NCBI GenBank assembly: GCA_918807975.1
Contig: OU964931.1
Coordinates: 13,402,251 to 13,466,250 of the forward strand
From: Aplidium turbinatum
Lineage: Eukaryota > Chordata > Ascidiacea > Aplousobranchia > Polyclinidae
Direction of reading: 5' to 3'
Length of the DNA: 64,000 nt
Part shown: piece after piece, positions 34,801 through 46,499 of the stretch
Layout: each line of letters opens with the position of its first letter
Position numbering within the stretch: position 1 is the first letter of the stretch
Notes under the pieces: generated by a model
What the model was told of the DNA's origin: nothing
Database searches by the model: none
What the model saw: the letters and a program-made list of their open reading frames with translations, nothing else
Made by a program: the position numbers and the translations under genes

Positions 34801-37800
34801 TCATGTCAATGTCTTAGCTTCTTTCATTCCAAATGACTTGGAATGTGATTGAAAGTCTCATTGTATATATGTTGTTTATTTGCACTTCATCAAATAACAT
34901 TGCTTAATAGTTTAGGTTTCAAGCTACACACAAGTGTTAAATTCGAAAGTCCTTAAAGCTTTACAAAGCCATCAGCAGAATCAAAAGTTGTTTCTAATCA
35001 CAATATATAGCATTGGAAAGGTTATACCGTTATATTTAAGCAGTCAGCTATGGTCGTCGATTTTTTCTTATGATGTACTGTTTTTGTTATTGCCAAGCAG
35101 TTGTAAACCCTTGTATTATGTTTAATAGAATTTAGCAACTTGGTGTAAATTTTAATATATAAGCTGATATTTTTTGTAGCTTATTTCGAAATGCTGCAAT
35201 TGCAAAACATCGCATACACAGTTACACACCAACGTAGGCTGTTCGTTCATTGAGATACAAATTTTTTAGTTTGATGTTCATTCATTCCTAGCCTACTCAA
35301 AACATACACTACACAATCTCCATTGCAAATCTTTAAATGAACTTTGTGATGCTGTCTGTATTGCATTGAACCTTAGCCCAATGGTGTGGTTTTCAAAAGA
35401 ATATATGCATTATAAATGCAACACAAAAATTCTTCTTGAAATCTTGCGTTATGCAGCCTACGCTTGGAACAAAAACACAGTTACATGCATGATGGATAGT
35501 TGGATACATATGTTAATTTGTCAAATTGCAAATGCAAGGCAAGATATTATTCATGATCTCCAAACTTTGTTTCATGACTAAAGGCACATTTTCAATATCT
35601 TCAATTGAAGTTACTTGTTGAATTTCCTCTGTGCTTGTTTCACTCAAAAGTCAAAACTAAATTCACCTATTGCATAATACTTTATATTTAAAACGAAGGC
35701 TATCCTTGGTCTTGTGAAACATGACATGACTAAAACATACGTTTTATTATTTTCTGATTTTGTTAGGGTGTTCAGTGCCATCTTTGATATCATTTAATTC
35801 GTTTAATAGCCTATACCGGAAGAGTTGAATCTTTTGAAAAAGTAATTGCAATGTGGTATTATTTAATAGCACCGCGATACTTATACTCTTTAATGTTTCT
35901 AATATAAACAAATAGATTTTTAATCGTGTAAGAATCACTGTGACACTTGAAACTGCAATACAGTTTTGCAATCTCACATAAAACTTTATTATGCTGTTCT
36001 CTAAAAAGTATATGAAACAAAAATTGTGATAATCTGGCTATCTCAGTACAGTGCTACCATTATGAAACTTTTCAATGATGAGTAGCTTAAATCCACATTT
36101 TGTTTGTGTCTGAATGTCGAATAGATGAGTTATTTTCCAAAAGATGTGGATTCGCTTCTGGGCAAGGATCTTTCGGTAATAATTTTTGTGCAGTTTGTGG
36201 TATGAAAAGATGCACCTTTTGATTCTTCTGTGTAGTTTTAACAAAAATGAATTATGTGTGGACTTTTAATATCAACTTACATAGTTTCAAAAGCTTACTG
36301 ATAATAACCAATTTGAAGAGCATGACTCATTATTGATTCAACATTAGAACGATTATCAACAGTTAGAATTATCTAAGCTTCAGCGTCTAATGTGACATGA
36401 ATTTCTTTCACATCATGAAAACTGGGCAACTCTTAGTTTTAATAACGTTTCAATGTTTGGTTTGTTTCTTTTTGTAAAAAGTAATATTATTATAATAAAA
36501 AAAAACACCTAAACCTATCAGGTATGTGATCCCTTTATATTGTATTAACATGAGGTTTATAAACTATTGCTGAAACTGGAATTAAAACGATAAAACTTTT
36601 ATTTTCGTCCAACGGGCAAGTGTATCTAGTATCTGCCCTAGCTGTAGTCGGAGTCATGCTCTTCATTGTGTTTTAAAGATTTGCGATACATATCGATAAG
36701 CTACTTGCTTCTTCACCCAATCAAAGTTGTTTGCACAGCAATCTTGGCATCATGACACCTTGCTTTCACGTTTGTTCAGATGTTTTACAATGTGTGCCTG
36801 TCTGTGTGGTATTTATCTAAACCACAAGGGTTTAGCTGTTCATACAATTAGCTTTTGCACGAATATGAACAATGAACATGCTCGTCTTTCTTGCTCGCTG
36901 AAGTGTGTGCTGTATGCAAGACTTTAGAAACATAAATTATGAATTTTAGTATGCCACACCTAGGTGGTTTAATCAATGAGAGCACGAACTTGCTGCTGAT
37001 GATTGACAATCAACGTATTGGAAAAGTCACAACCCCTTTGTAAGAGATTCATATTTTTTCGTTATCGATCTTCTATTAAATTTCCTGTAGAATACAATCA
37101 TATCCAGAGGTGTTGGGTCTCTCGTCTCTTCTGAGGTAAACTTTTCCAATCAATGGCAATTACGAGAGTTCTTGTCTTGATTTTTAGAGCTGTGCATGCT
37201 GCTGATATAGCTGAAACAAGTTTCAAATGATGCACAAATAATTGGATAATAGTTCAAATAGTACCCTTTGCATGCTTTGAAGTGGTTTAGAAGGGAAAAG
37301 AGTTATGTTATGCCAGCATGCGTGTGCAATGTTTTGTTACCGGTATTCGTAATTAACTGGCAGACTGGTATTGAAATTCCAATGATAAAGATGTTCATTT
37401 AATTTCCATGCTCACTTTATTAGTAAAAAGCCAAACAGTTTCAGCTGTAGACAACGTTGCCTTGTTTTGTAAATGCTGGCAGAAGGTGTTTAAAATAACA
37501 ATCTTGTTAGTTTTGTACAGTCCAACAAATGCTACCGTAATTATCTTTGAAATATTTTACTACAAATCTCCCACACCTGCCTCACTGCAGTAATAATAAT
37601 ATTCAAATAAAGAAAAGTTATCCTTTCACTTTATATTTGTTTTATCTAAATTCTATTGTCGTCAGTGAGCTTTAAAAGCATGGAACGTTCTGCTGGTTGA
37701 AAATCAGCTCAACTGTCACAGCATTTATGCATATTCTCACAAAGTGGCTTAATATACTTCATGAGATGACATCGAGCTTTTAAGTTAGATGCCGGGTGAA

Positions 37801-40800
37801 CAATTTCGTTCAATGAACAGTAAGATTTTTAGAAAAGTTGTCAAAATGGTGCATGATGCATGTTTTCCATTCTGATGGTGGTTTATTTTAGACGACCAGG
37901 CTGCCTGTGCAGCAGGCCAGAGTAAACCGAAGCTCTGCAATATATGTTAAATTGTTAATTTACAAAAAAAGCATGGTAAGGTGAAGCTATTTTTACGATT
38001 TAAAGATTTATGGTAGCTTGAAAATAGCATTTTTGGCATTATAAGTGGTGATAATTTCCACCGAAGTTCAATTGTTTATCATTGCATTGCTTAATAAAGT
38101 AGTCAAGCTATAGAATACACTGTTTTTTTAGTTTAACACAGTGTTTGCTTGATAAAAGCATTTTGACAGCAGCTAATATATATTCAAATCACCTTCAGAT
38201 AACAGATTTCGTGCAAAGCATCCTGTCTTGCCTGGCAATGATGCTTCGTGTGAACGAATACAAACAGGCTTTCTTTGATATGGATGGCGTTACCAGGTAT
38301 GAACGGGCATGGAGACATTTGGTCATCTATTCTAAAACTGAACTATTATTACTTAAACCTGCTTGCATTTTACTGACAATATTAGTGTAACAAATTGTAA
38401 TGAGCAAGAATGCGCATCAATTGTTGTGGATCTACGTTACAACCTGTGTTCGTTTGACATTTGCTTACTGCTTATCCGGCTTGTCATGCAAAAATACATT
38501 AGCAGTTAGCACCTTAATAACTCACTGTTATTTATTAGCACCACTATGATATCATGGTCATAGTAAGTAGTTTTGCAGAGAGCAACAGTTTTTTTGGTAT
38601 GTCATTCTTGTGAATTTAGATTCGATGAGCAATGTTTTTAACCATAAACAACCGGCTGTGCCTTAAATTAGCATTAGTACAAACAAAAATGCAAAATAAT
38701 GACTCGCGTTTAAGTGGTTGTTGTATCAAACCTCAGCTTCTGTTGTTAAGGTGCTCTGACAAATTGCTTTCCGAAATCAAGTTCTGACAACATTTCAAAA
38801 ATTTTTGGTCCACTTCAACAATGCAACTATTGCATTGTTTTGTTGATTTGTTTTTTCCTTGTAGTGTGATGGCTCTTCTCAATACAAAGTGCGGCTTCCA
38901 AGTCCAGTACCAAGCGATATTATGCATTTGGTTGATGACGTTATTGCCTGAGATTTGCTTGAAAATCTCGCGTTACAATCCCGTGCCAACCCTGGCTGAC
39001 ATTCTGGGTGAAGCGGCCAAAGAGAAAGTGACAAGAATAATCTTAGCAACTTTTAAGGTGGGTAAATTTGTTTTGAGCCAACAGCTGCTTCAAACTGCAA
39101 TGTAGTATTGTCTCCGGTGTTACTCGTCATCATCAATGTTGATTGTTGATGGTAATTTAACGTTGTGTTGTTGCAGAATTTAGTGACAAAAACCCAAGAA
39201 GCGGACACTGTGAAAGTTTACTCTTTGTCCATGATACACTGCAAAGTGCTAAAAAATATTGAAATCTTAGAGGTAATTTTGCTTTAACATTTAAATGATA
39301 TGATTTTGTGTTGCTTATTTGATTTAATTTTATTTTGTCTTGATGATTGTTGTGTTTAATTGTTAAGTGATGATAATTTTGGTTTGACTTGTAGATTACG
39401 TTTTTGAAAACAGATACAGTTCACACTATGTTGCTGGTCGTTAGTAGTAGGTAATGGATGTTTCAAGGGTTAAAAGAGATCCAAAGTTTGAGAAGATCAG
39501 TTCTCTTTATCAACAGAAGACTGGTGATTCTATCCGTCATGTGACCTTTAAGCACTGGCTGATATTCAAAATGTGCTATTTTCGTGCCTTTTGAATAGTT
39601 AGACATTTCCATATTTTCATAGAACCATCGCTTCAGTGATGAGGATGTGGCAAATGACGTGGAATTTCTTGGTGAACATCTCAGAGAATGTCTACAAGAT
39701 GTCAGGTAGGAACAGTCGGCATAAATAGATGCGCATCTTTAGTTTTTGCATAAAGTGCTTTCAAACGCCTAACGATTCATTGGCGTGTGAGCAATGTTGA
39801 ATTGTTGATAAAGAATTATTATATTCAAAATTGTGCACGAAGTAGTAAGTGGCCGTGCAGACTGCAGAAAGTATTGACTGATAAACGGAAAACTGATCAG
39901 CTTCAGTTGCATCTCTTTGTATTGAGAAACGAGAAGAGTAGGTGTCAATCCGTCGCCTCCGAGATATCTCGGAGGTGACGGTCAATCCCACAACAATGCT
40001 TGATGTAATCTTTGTATTGGAAAAAAAGTTTCCATTTCAAATTTCTCTCTCCATAATGTGATTTCTTTCAATCGCAACCAGCAATCCAGCATCATATATC
40101 TCTTTCTTGGTTAGTGATTGAGGTTTTGTTTCATGCAAGATTTTCATGATACTTAATCGTTACTATAAATCTTTTTAGCTCCTTTGATGAGTACAGTTCC
40201 GAATTGAAATCGAGACGCCTGGAATGGAGTCCTGTCCATAAGTCCGAGAAGTTTTGGAGAGAAAACGCGATGCGTTTAAACGAGAAGAACTACGAGTTAC
40301 TAAAGTAGATTTTATTTTTTCACTTATCTTTTTTAACCCGTATTTGTTATTGTAAAGATATTTTATCTTTTTTTTTTATAAGTTAAAATATGTTCATTTG
40401 CAATAATGTCTCCCTTTCCTTCTCGGTTAGCCTACTTCATCCCCTGAGAGCAACTTTTTTCTCTGATGGAACCCCTTTTTTAAGTGTTGAATTCAGAGGG
40501 GTCATGTTCTATTCCATATCTATAATTTATTTCTGTTCACTTTTAAACATAAGGACTTTAAATATTTGTACCCAGCTAGTAAAACTGGTACTTTTTAACA
40601 TTGATTTAACTATTCTAGACTTTGGCTCAATGTAAAAAAAAGGACAGACCTGAATATCTCCCTTGCAATGCTTGTTTTCGTAGAGTGCTAGTGCTACAGC
40701 CTTTGTGAAGCAACAAAGAGTGAACACATCACGTTGATCATCATTTTGTTTTCAGAATCTTGACAAAATTATTGGAAACCTCTCAAGACCACAAGATCCT

Positions 40801-42216
40801 TGCTGTCGCCGCCTATGACGTTGGCGAATACGTTCGCCATTACACCAGAGGAAAAAAGTAGGTCCCAGCCCAGCCAACAAATCAGTGTTTTTTTACATTA
40901 CGTTTTCAGACGTTAAATCAATGTAAAAAGCGCTGACTTGCTGGCTGGGAGCTAACACAACCTGTCAATTTTATATCGTTTCAACATCCAGTGCGTTAAA
41001 CCGATATAAAAATGACAACGCTGGCTAACATGAACAGGACGTGTTGGATTTATGTTTGCGATTTAAAAAGCATCCAGAAAACGTTCTCCTGTTAGTATCG
41101 TCTGTAGAAAGTGATTATCTTGAAATTGTACTGAACTAACCTTCCCAAATCACAATGCGTGCATTACAATGTTTGCATTACAGTTTTAAATTTGGATTCA
41201 TAACAACGCTTTCATGTATTATTACAGTGGTCCCCGCTTATTAATCCCATCTCGGGACCGGACGATTTTGGGCCTATTAAGCGGGGAATGATTCTCTGCC
41301 ACTTCTATACATTCTGTAATTCTGAACCAAATTGGGCTTAATAAGCGGGTGGGCCTATTAACTGTAGGCTTGATAACAGGGAACTACTGTATAAAATTTG
41401 TTAAATAATAAAAAAAATCCAAAATGCATGCTTTATAATTATATCAAATAACGTTGCTTCATGGTTCTTAGAAAGCTTCTGAAATGCTTCTTTTTGCAGA
41501 ATAATCGACCAGCTAGGAATCAAGCAACTCATCATGCAGCTAATGACGCATTCGGATGCCGCAGTCAAGTACAACGCTCTTATTGCTGTGCAGAAGCTCA
41601 TGGTACACAACTGGTAGGTGCTCGTTGGGTGCGTTTGTTTCATCACGTGCCTTTTTGACCACGTCATTGTTCGCTTGGACAGTTCTACGTCTTGGTATTA
41701 TGATTGGAATTGCAGCTAATGTGAACTTTATGATTATATCAAGAAGATGAACAGGTCTCCAAGCGACAATGTGTTTATGTGGTTAATTGCCACCAAACGT
41801 CTGGTTGTGAGTTGGGGTTTAGAAAATTTGTTTAGTAGCCTACCGTGTAATTGTACAAGTTCAAGTGACAAACAATTGTGAGAAAGGGTTTTTGTGTTGC
41901 AGCCAGTGAAGAAAAATTAAATTTTGAGTTCATTTTTACCTTAAACGAGTGTAAGCTGATCGGGTAAAGATTAAAACAAGTTACGTGAAGTTGCAAATAT
42001 TTTTTAAACATCATTCTGTGTTTTGAAGCTGTTTTTAATTTCTTTTTCTCAGCGATCAAAATTTGCCTTGTCACCACCGTTTCAGCGTCGCTTGAGATTA
42101 TATATGAAAATGGAAACTTTTACTAACTGGGAAAATAGTTATCTTTCTATCGTTTATTGATTAGTCTCTTGTTTTACAGGGAATATTTGGGAAAGCAGCT
42201 GACCAGTTCCGATTGA
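31870..42216 (+). CDS. ATP6V1H: V-type proton ATPase subunit H
   Basis: Regulatory subunit of the cytosolic V1 sector; it is needed for ATP hydrolysis coupled to proton pumping and inhibits free V1. Twelve exons, all phase-consistent: 31870-31944, 33749-33898, 34028-34231, 34577-34681, 38199-38296, 38865-39057, 39177-39272, 39623-39705, 40179-40304, 40756-40857, 41500-41613, 42180-42216; 1,383 nt, 460 residues. Diagnostic words are [107 protein letters not shown]. The human form has 483 or 465 residues; the segment between TQLSN and the MLRVNEY region, alternatively spliced in mammals, is shorter here. The start is the first ATG of exon 1 ([10 protein letters not shown]); the first 25 residues are not conserved and are least certain. 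Several introns hold mobile elements. The stop is TGA at 42214. Confidence 0.95.
32394..33361. mobile_element. TTAA-flanked non-autonomous DNA transposon
   Basis: The ends are GGGGACACCTCTAATGAAA and its exact inverse, bordered by TTAA on both sides (32390-32393 and 33362-33365). A TTAA target is typical of piggyBac elements, so a piggyBac-like MITE is the best guess. The 968-bp interior has no credible ORF. It lies in intron 1 of ATP6V1H. Confidence 0.85.
34682..38198 (+). other. largest ATP6V1H intron, no element recognised
   Basis: The 3.5-kb intron 4 carries several short ORFs (for example 35366-35581 and 36727-36927), none with a known domain or flanking splice sites in frame with the gene. 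I see no SINE or inverted-repeat element here. Confidence 0.5.
39944..39988. repeat. 29-bp palindrome between 8-bp direct repeats
   Basis: GTCAATCC occurs at 39944-39951 and 39981-39988. Between them is a palindrome (39952-39980) whose arms GTCGCCTCCGAGAT and ATCTCGGAGGTGAC differ at one base. It looks like two terminal inverted repeats tip to tip with nothing between them. It lies in intron 8 of ATP6V1H. Confidence 0.85.
40869..40949. repeat. hairpin MITE, family H-like (copy 4)
   Basis: The left arm CCCAGCCAACAAATCAGTG and right arm, read in reverse CCCAGCCAGCAAGTCAGCG, face each other around TTTACATT and AATCAATGTAAA. The layout is that of family H with changed outer words. It begins only about 11 bases after the donor site of ATP6V1H exon 10. 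Confidence 0.65.
40957..41024. repeat. second small hairpin beside copy 4
   Basis: AACCTGTCAATTTTATATCG and, in reverse, AGCGTTGTCATTTTTATATCG form imperfect arms of about 20 bp with a short loop. It may be a diverged relative of the hairpin just upstream. Confidence 0.45.
41225..41389. mobile_element. Tigger/pogo-like MITE
   Basis: The left end CAGTGGTCCCCGCTTATTAA and right end, read in reverse CAGTAGTTCCCTGTTATCAA, match the Tigger (pogo) terminal pattern, with TA on both outer sides (41223-41224 and 41390-41391). It is 165 bp, in intron 10 of ATP6V1H. Confidence 0.8.
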
Positions 42217-43084
42217 AGTTTATTTTATAATATTTTAGTTTTATATTGAACTTGTAGTGCAAAGTGTGACGTTGTGGTATTCCTTTTCTCATCGTTCAAT
42301 TATTATGTGGTCTGATTGTTCCAGAAAATGGATCATTGACCCCCCCTCTTGGTTGATTTTTCGTGAACTTTTCAGCTTTATTTTTCGAGTTAGGGTGTCG
42401 CATCAAGGATCGCACTCAAGCTTCTAAAAGTTTGCAGTTTCATTTCGGAAAGCCTCACAACTCCCCACTGCAAATAACCAGAGTTGGACATGTAATACCC
42501 GCTTTCAATTCTCAGCCCTGTATATTTTGGACGCTTTCAGGATATATCCCTGTTTTCACCTCGAAATCAAACAAGTGGCTGACTGGCCAAATTAACTTTG
42601 ACCGAAATGATTCGAAACTATACTTGTTGTGACAAAGATGATTTCTTGTTTATGTAACTTTGACAAAATGATAGTGTTTTGTGTTAGTTTTACGTTGTAC
42701 GTTCCCTAAGTGACGGTTTTTGAACATATTGGACTTAGCCGGGTCATGAGAGAGTCTGATCGATCTTCGAAAGGACCCTGGTTTAACACCGACCGAGCGC
42801 ACTTGACTATGTTAGCATCACACGTACTGACATGCTTCAGGGCGGACACGATGGTCTCTTCTAATAGCGGCTGCAATCACCATGATCCAGGCCGTTTATA
42901 AATCTTTCTTACCACGTATGCAAGTGCAAGTTTGCTTCAGGCATTTTTGCTGATTAAGTAATCACATATTTCACAACTGCGCAGTTGCATAACGCGCTGA
43001 TTCTTTTATATTCCAACTGATTAATCGTGGCACTGGCCAAGTATCTGTAACCTGCAAGTTGCTGCAACAGATTGAGTTTATTAC
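42217..43084. other. 3' flank of ATP6V1H
   Basis: This contains the 3' untranslated region. I see no canonical AATAAA within the first 150 bases after the stop. No other gene is recognised. Confidence 0.4.
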
Positions 43085-43463
43085 CCAATCAGAAGACAAG
43101 ATTTAAATCAGCTGAATACAGTCATGTGACTCATGCACGTGATATTGTTAGCGTACGTCTCGAAACATTTCTGATAGAAAGTTATTTAAGTGAACGGTTC
43201 GCCGTCGGCAGCGTGACGTAGTGGTTTGGAGGTTAGGGAAGTAGTCGTTTCGACGACGTGGGTTTTCCACCCCTGCCATTACTCTTTTTTCTATAATTAC
43301 CAAACAAAGTTTAAACCAAAAATCAACTCTCTGAGTGCTAGAAGGGTCACAATGATCGCAGTCAACTGGTTCATAGGGGAAATTATCCTTTGTTAAAGTG
43401 TCTACCGATCAAAACACCCCATCTGCTGTAGCGATCTACCAATTATAAATACGCACACTGGCC
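43085..43463 (+). repeat. SINE-like repeat, family 4 (copy 2)
   Basis: Partner of 17787-18115. It contains AGATTTAAATCAGCTG at the left, then CAGCGTGACGTAGTGGTTTG (box-A-like) and GACGTGGGTTTTCCACCCC (box-B-like), then CAGCAGATGGGGTG words in the opposite orientation relative to copy 1. Confidence 0.65.
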
Positions 43464-45411
43464 ATGCCTTGTGACAGTTCGAGCACGTCTGCACCTTTGA
43501 CTGAAATGACTTCATTTTTTGGATTGTTTTGCTCAGATACTTTTCCTTAATCTATTTCGTTTAATTATGCACTGAAATCATGAAATTACTAATTCGCGTT
43601 GTTGAAGCTTGGAAGTGTAGTAAGCAGAAGCAACCGGTGTATTGGATCCGTACGAAAATTTCCATGATTGATAAACTAGAATAATCGTACAGTAAAGATT
43701 GATGGGGCCTTTGTTATTGATGAAACTGTAGCAATATTACTGTTAATAGAACTCTTATTTTACAGTTTTGGTAGAGAGGTCACTTTGTTGTACCACAGAG
43801 GTTCAAAACTTGTAACATCGAAGGTTTTAACTGTTATATTTACATTTTTTTCCTGATAGCCTATAAGCATGTTGAAACCCTTGTTACGAAGTTTTGGTAA
43901 GTCTGTGATACTCTTATCTCTACACAATTTCAGAAATAATTTGTCAGAATGTGGTAGTACTTTTAATCCGTTAATTAGGCTACTAAATATGCTTGGAATT
44001 TATTTCAAGTGCTGTATGTATGGACAAGCAGTTTCTAAAACATAGACTTGTCTTTGTTCAAGTATACTGTATACCAACATTAGGAATCGATGTGTACCAA
44101 CCAAAAATTCCAATGCACTGATCTTACGGAAGACAACTTCTGCAACGCTTGTGCGAGAGTCGTTATGAAGTTACTGTAGCGTGACATAATAGGCATGTTC
44201 TTCGTATTGTAGCCTACGTTGCTACACAATGAGCGATCGTTGTTTTAACGTTGTTTCGATGACGAACACCATGGACAAGAAGTTATCTTTTCTGTGCAAT
44301 ATTTACGTCATAAAAGTTTTAAACGTTCACGTTTATTTTGTCTGTTGCTTTGACTGAAGCAGGTGCAGGACGTTTTGTAAGCTTGATCAAGTGCGTGGCC
44401 ATTTCAACAGAGGATCTCTAAATTGTGAAGAAAGGGGCGTTCTTCCCGGCTATCAGCACAAGGCTGAGCACTCACTAGTGTCTATCGCTGTCAATTCTTG
44501 CTACAAATCGGCTGCCGAGAAACGGATCTCTATATCTTACGGTTGTAGGCTACTGCGCTCTTCCTCGTGTTGGCTACCATGCCTGTTCATTCTTCAAGGC
44601 TTAGGCGTTCATGCACATTTCTTTCCATTTATCCCGGTATTTGATTTTATTAAATATTGCCCTGGTTGTAATGTGAAGGCGATGCTTGAGCTTCTTGTTA
44701 CAAATCTAGAAATGAATCATGTGTGTTGCCAGGAGGTTAAGAAAAAGTGATAGACTACACTTGCAAGCAAAAGTTTATTTTCAAACGGTAGCGGACACCT
44801 GGCAGAGAATTTGTTAGGTTAGTCTACAGGTATTGGCAGACACAATAATAGAGAATTTAAACAACTTAAAAAAACAATCTTTTTTCACGATTTTGTTTTC
44901 GGTGGCCGAACTAAATCGATTATTGTCAGCTAGGCTCGCGCAGTAGCGTCAGTATTAGAGTTGTAAAACAGAACAATATTTTACTGCCAGAAACCGGGAT
45001 GATTTGTTGACTAAATAAAACCTATGATGTAGCCTAACAAAGTGCTTCGAAGCCAGTTTAAATCGTCTTATTTGCAAAAGTGTAGCATCGTTTGCTCAGT
45101 CACATTGTAGCAATCCAATATCATGCCAAACACATTTCCTTTCTAACAAGTGAACCGTTTTAATCCTGCGTAATTTCCTAATGATTTTGGATTTTTGCAT
45201 CTAAGCTGCTCTAAATAGAAAAAAGGTTACAGAAAATAAAACTCTCCACATTCGCCCTTGGAAAGAAGAGATGTGCAGAAATAAACAGTGAAACGAGAGA
45301 GAATAAAAATTAGAACGTAGCCTATACAATTTGGATGACTGTCAAAATGTAATAATTTGTAACCTCTTATAGTTTCGTTATTCTGTGAGGTCTAAATTCA
45401 GTTTTGTTATA
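43464..45411. other. intergenic stretch, nothing firm
   Basis: An open frame of 119 codons at 44391-44750 (plus) has no known domain, no clear splice or promoter context and no sequence likeness I recognise; I do not call it a gene. Confidence 0.35.
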
Positions 45412-45568
45412 AACTTACAATATTATACGAACACCTTCTGATAACTAAAAATTATAATTCGAGTAACAATTGTGTGGAAATAGTTTAATGGAAGATAGCT
45501 AAATTAGCCTAGATATATAGAATTTTCAGCAGGGAGTCAGACAGTCTTAATATTAATTTAAATATAAA
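45412..45568 (-). repeat. dispersed repeat, partner of 18284-18462
   Basis: Inverse of 18284-18462 over about 155 bp, sharing GAACACCTTCTG and GATAACTAAAAATTATAAT on the plus strand. Confidence 0.6.
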
Positions 45569-45646
45569 TGTTACCACATTAAAATCATCCTTACTCTTAT
45601 AAATAAAACGTTACCACAACATTTTTAAAATTTAGTTATCGCAAGC

Positions 45647-45940
45647 CAGTGGCGTAGGCAAGATTTTCTTAAAAGGGGGGGATATTAAATTATTTTTTTT
45701 GGAATTGAAACGACAACGAATTGAAAAAACGCCAATTTGCTACTAGCAATCAGTAAGTTATATTGTGTAAGATTAGTCATGCTCAGCTTGCACTGACGAA
45801 GTTTTTTTAGATTATGGCAACTAGTTTACTCATTTGGTTAGATTACTCAACTCAATGAAACAGGCTACGCGTATTGAGGGTACGTTCAGTGGACGTATGC
45901 AGGGTTTTCTTATCGGGGGGAGGGGGAGCGTTCGATATAC
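45647..45940 (+). repeat. two CAGTGG element ends
   Basis: CAGTGGCGTAGGCAAGATTT starts at 45647, and CAGTGGACGTATGCAGG, followed by a G-rich run, starts at 45887. Both resemble the left end of hAT-5 (CAGTGGCGTAGCC, G run). No matching right end was found, so these are ends or fragments of that element type. Confidence 0.4.
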
Positions 45941-46499
45941 AATAGCTTGATATTTTTTTATCAAGAGTAGCCTAATGCTACTTTAAAATATAGGCTAGTC
46001 TGACCAAGGTTTAAGGTAGGCTGTCTGTTGGATAAATATAAACTCTCACGGTCTTTGCGTGTGTCTGCACTTTTGGGTTGAATTATTAGATATGTGAATA
46101 TAAAAATCGTGATGGTAGGCCTATAAAAACGTATAAGTAAAAACTGTAATAGTTCTATTAACAGGAATGTTTTTAGATTAAAGCATAAATCGAATCATTC
46201 TGTAAAAGTTTAAATATCGAATGCAATTTATTACGGTACCATACTTTGAACGAAAATTATTGCACTCTGAACATGTAGGCCTATAACGAAAAAAAGGCCT
46301 ACCTTACAGGACCATATGAGTACCATCTTGTCCTCTCTCGGAAATTCACTACTGGGTCTCTATTTTTTAGTGAAGGTGCTTAAAATGTTTTCAAACCATA
46401 GGCGGTGAATTCGGATCAAATACATCAGACCATAATCTGTTGGGACTCTAGCTTTGACTACACATCAATGCAAAGGGCTATGTAGTTTAACTAAAATAA

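Noticed and set aside
44391-44750. 119-codon plus-strand ORF.
   Set aside because: No known domain, no splice or promoter context; length alone is not enough in 64 kb.
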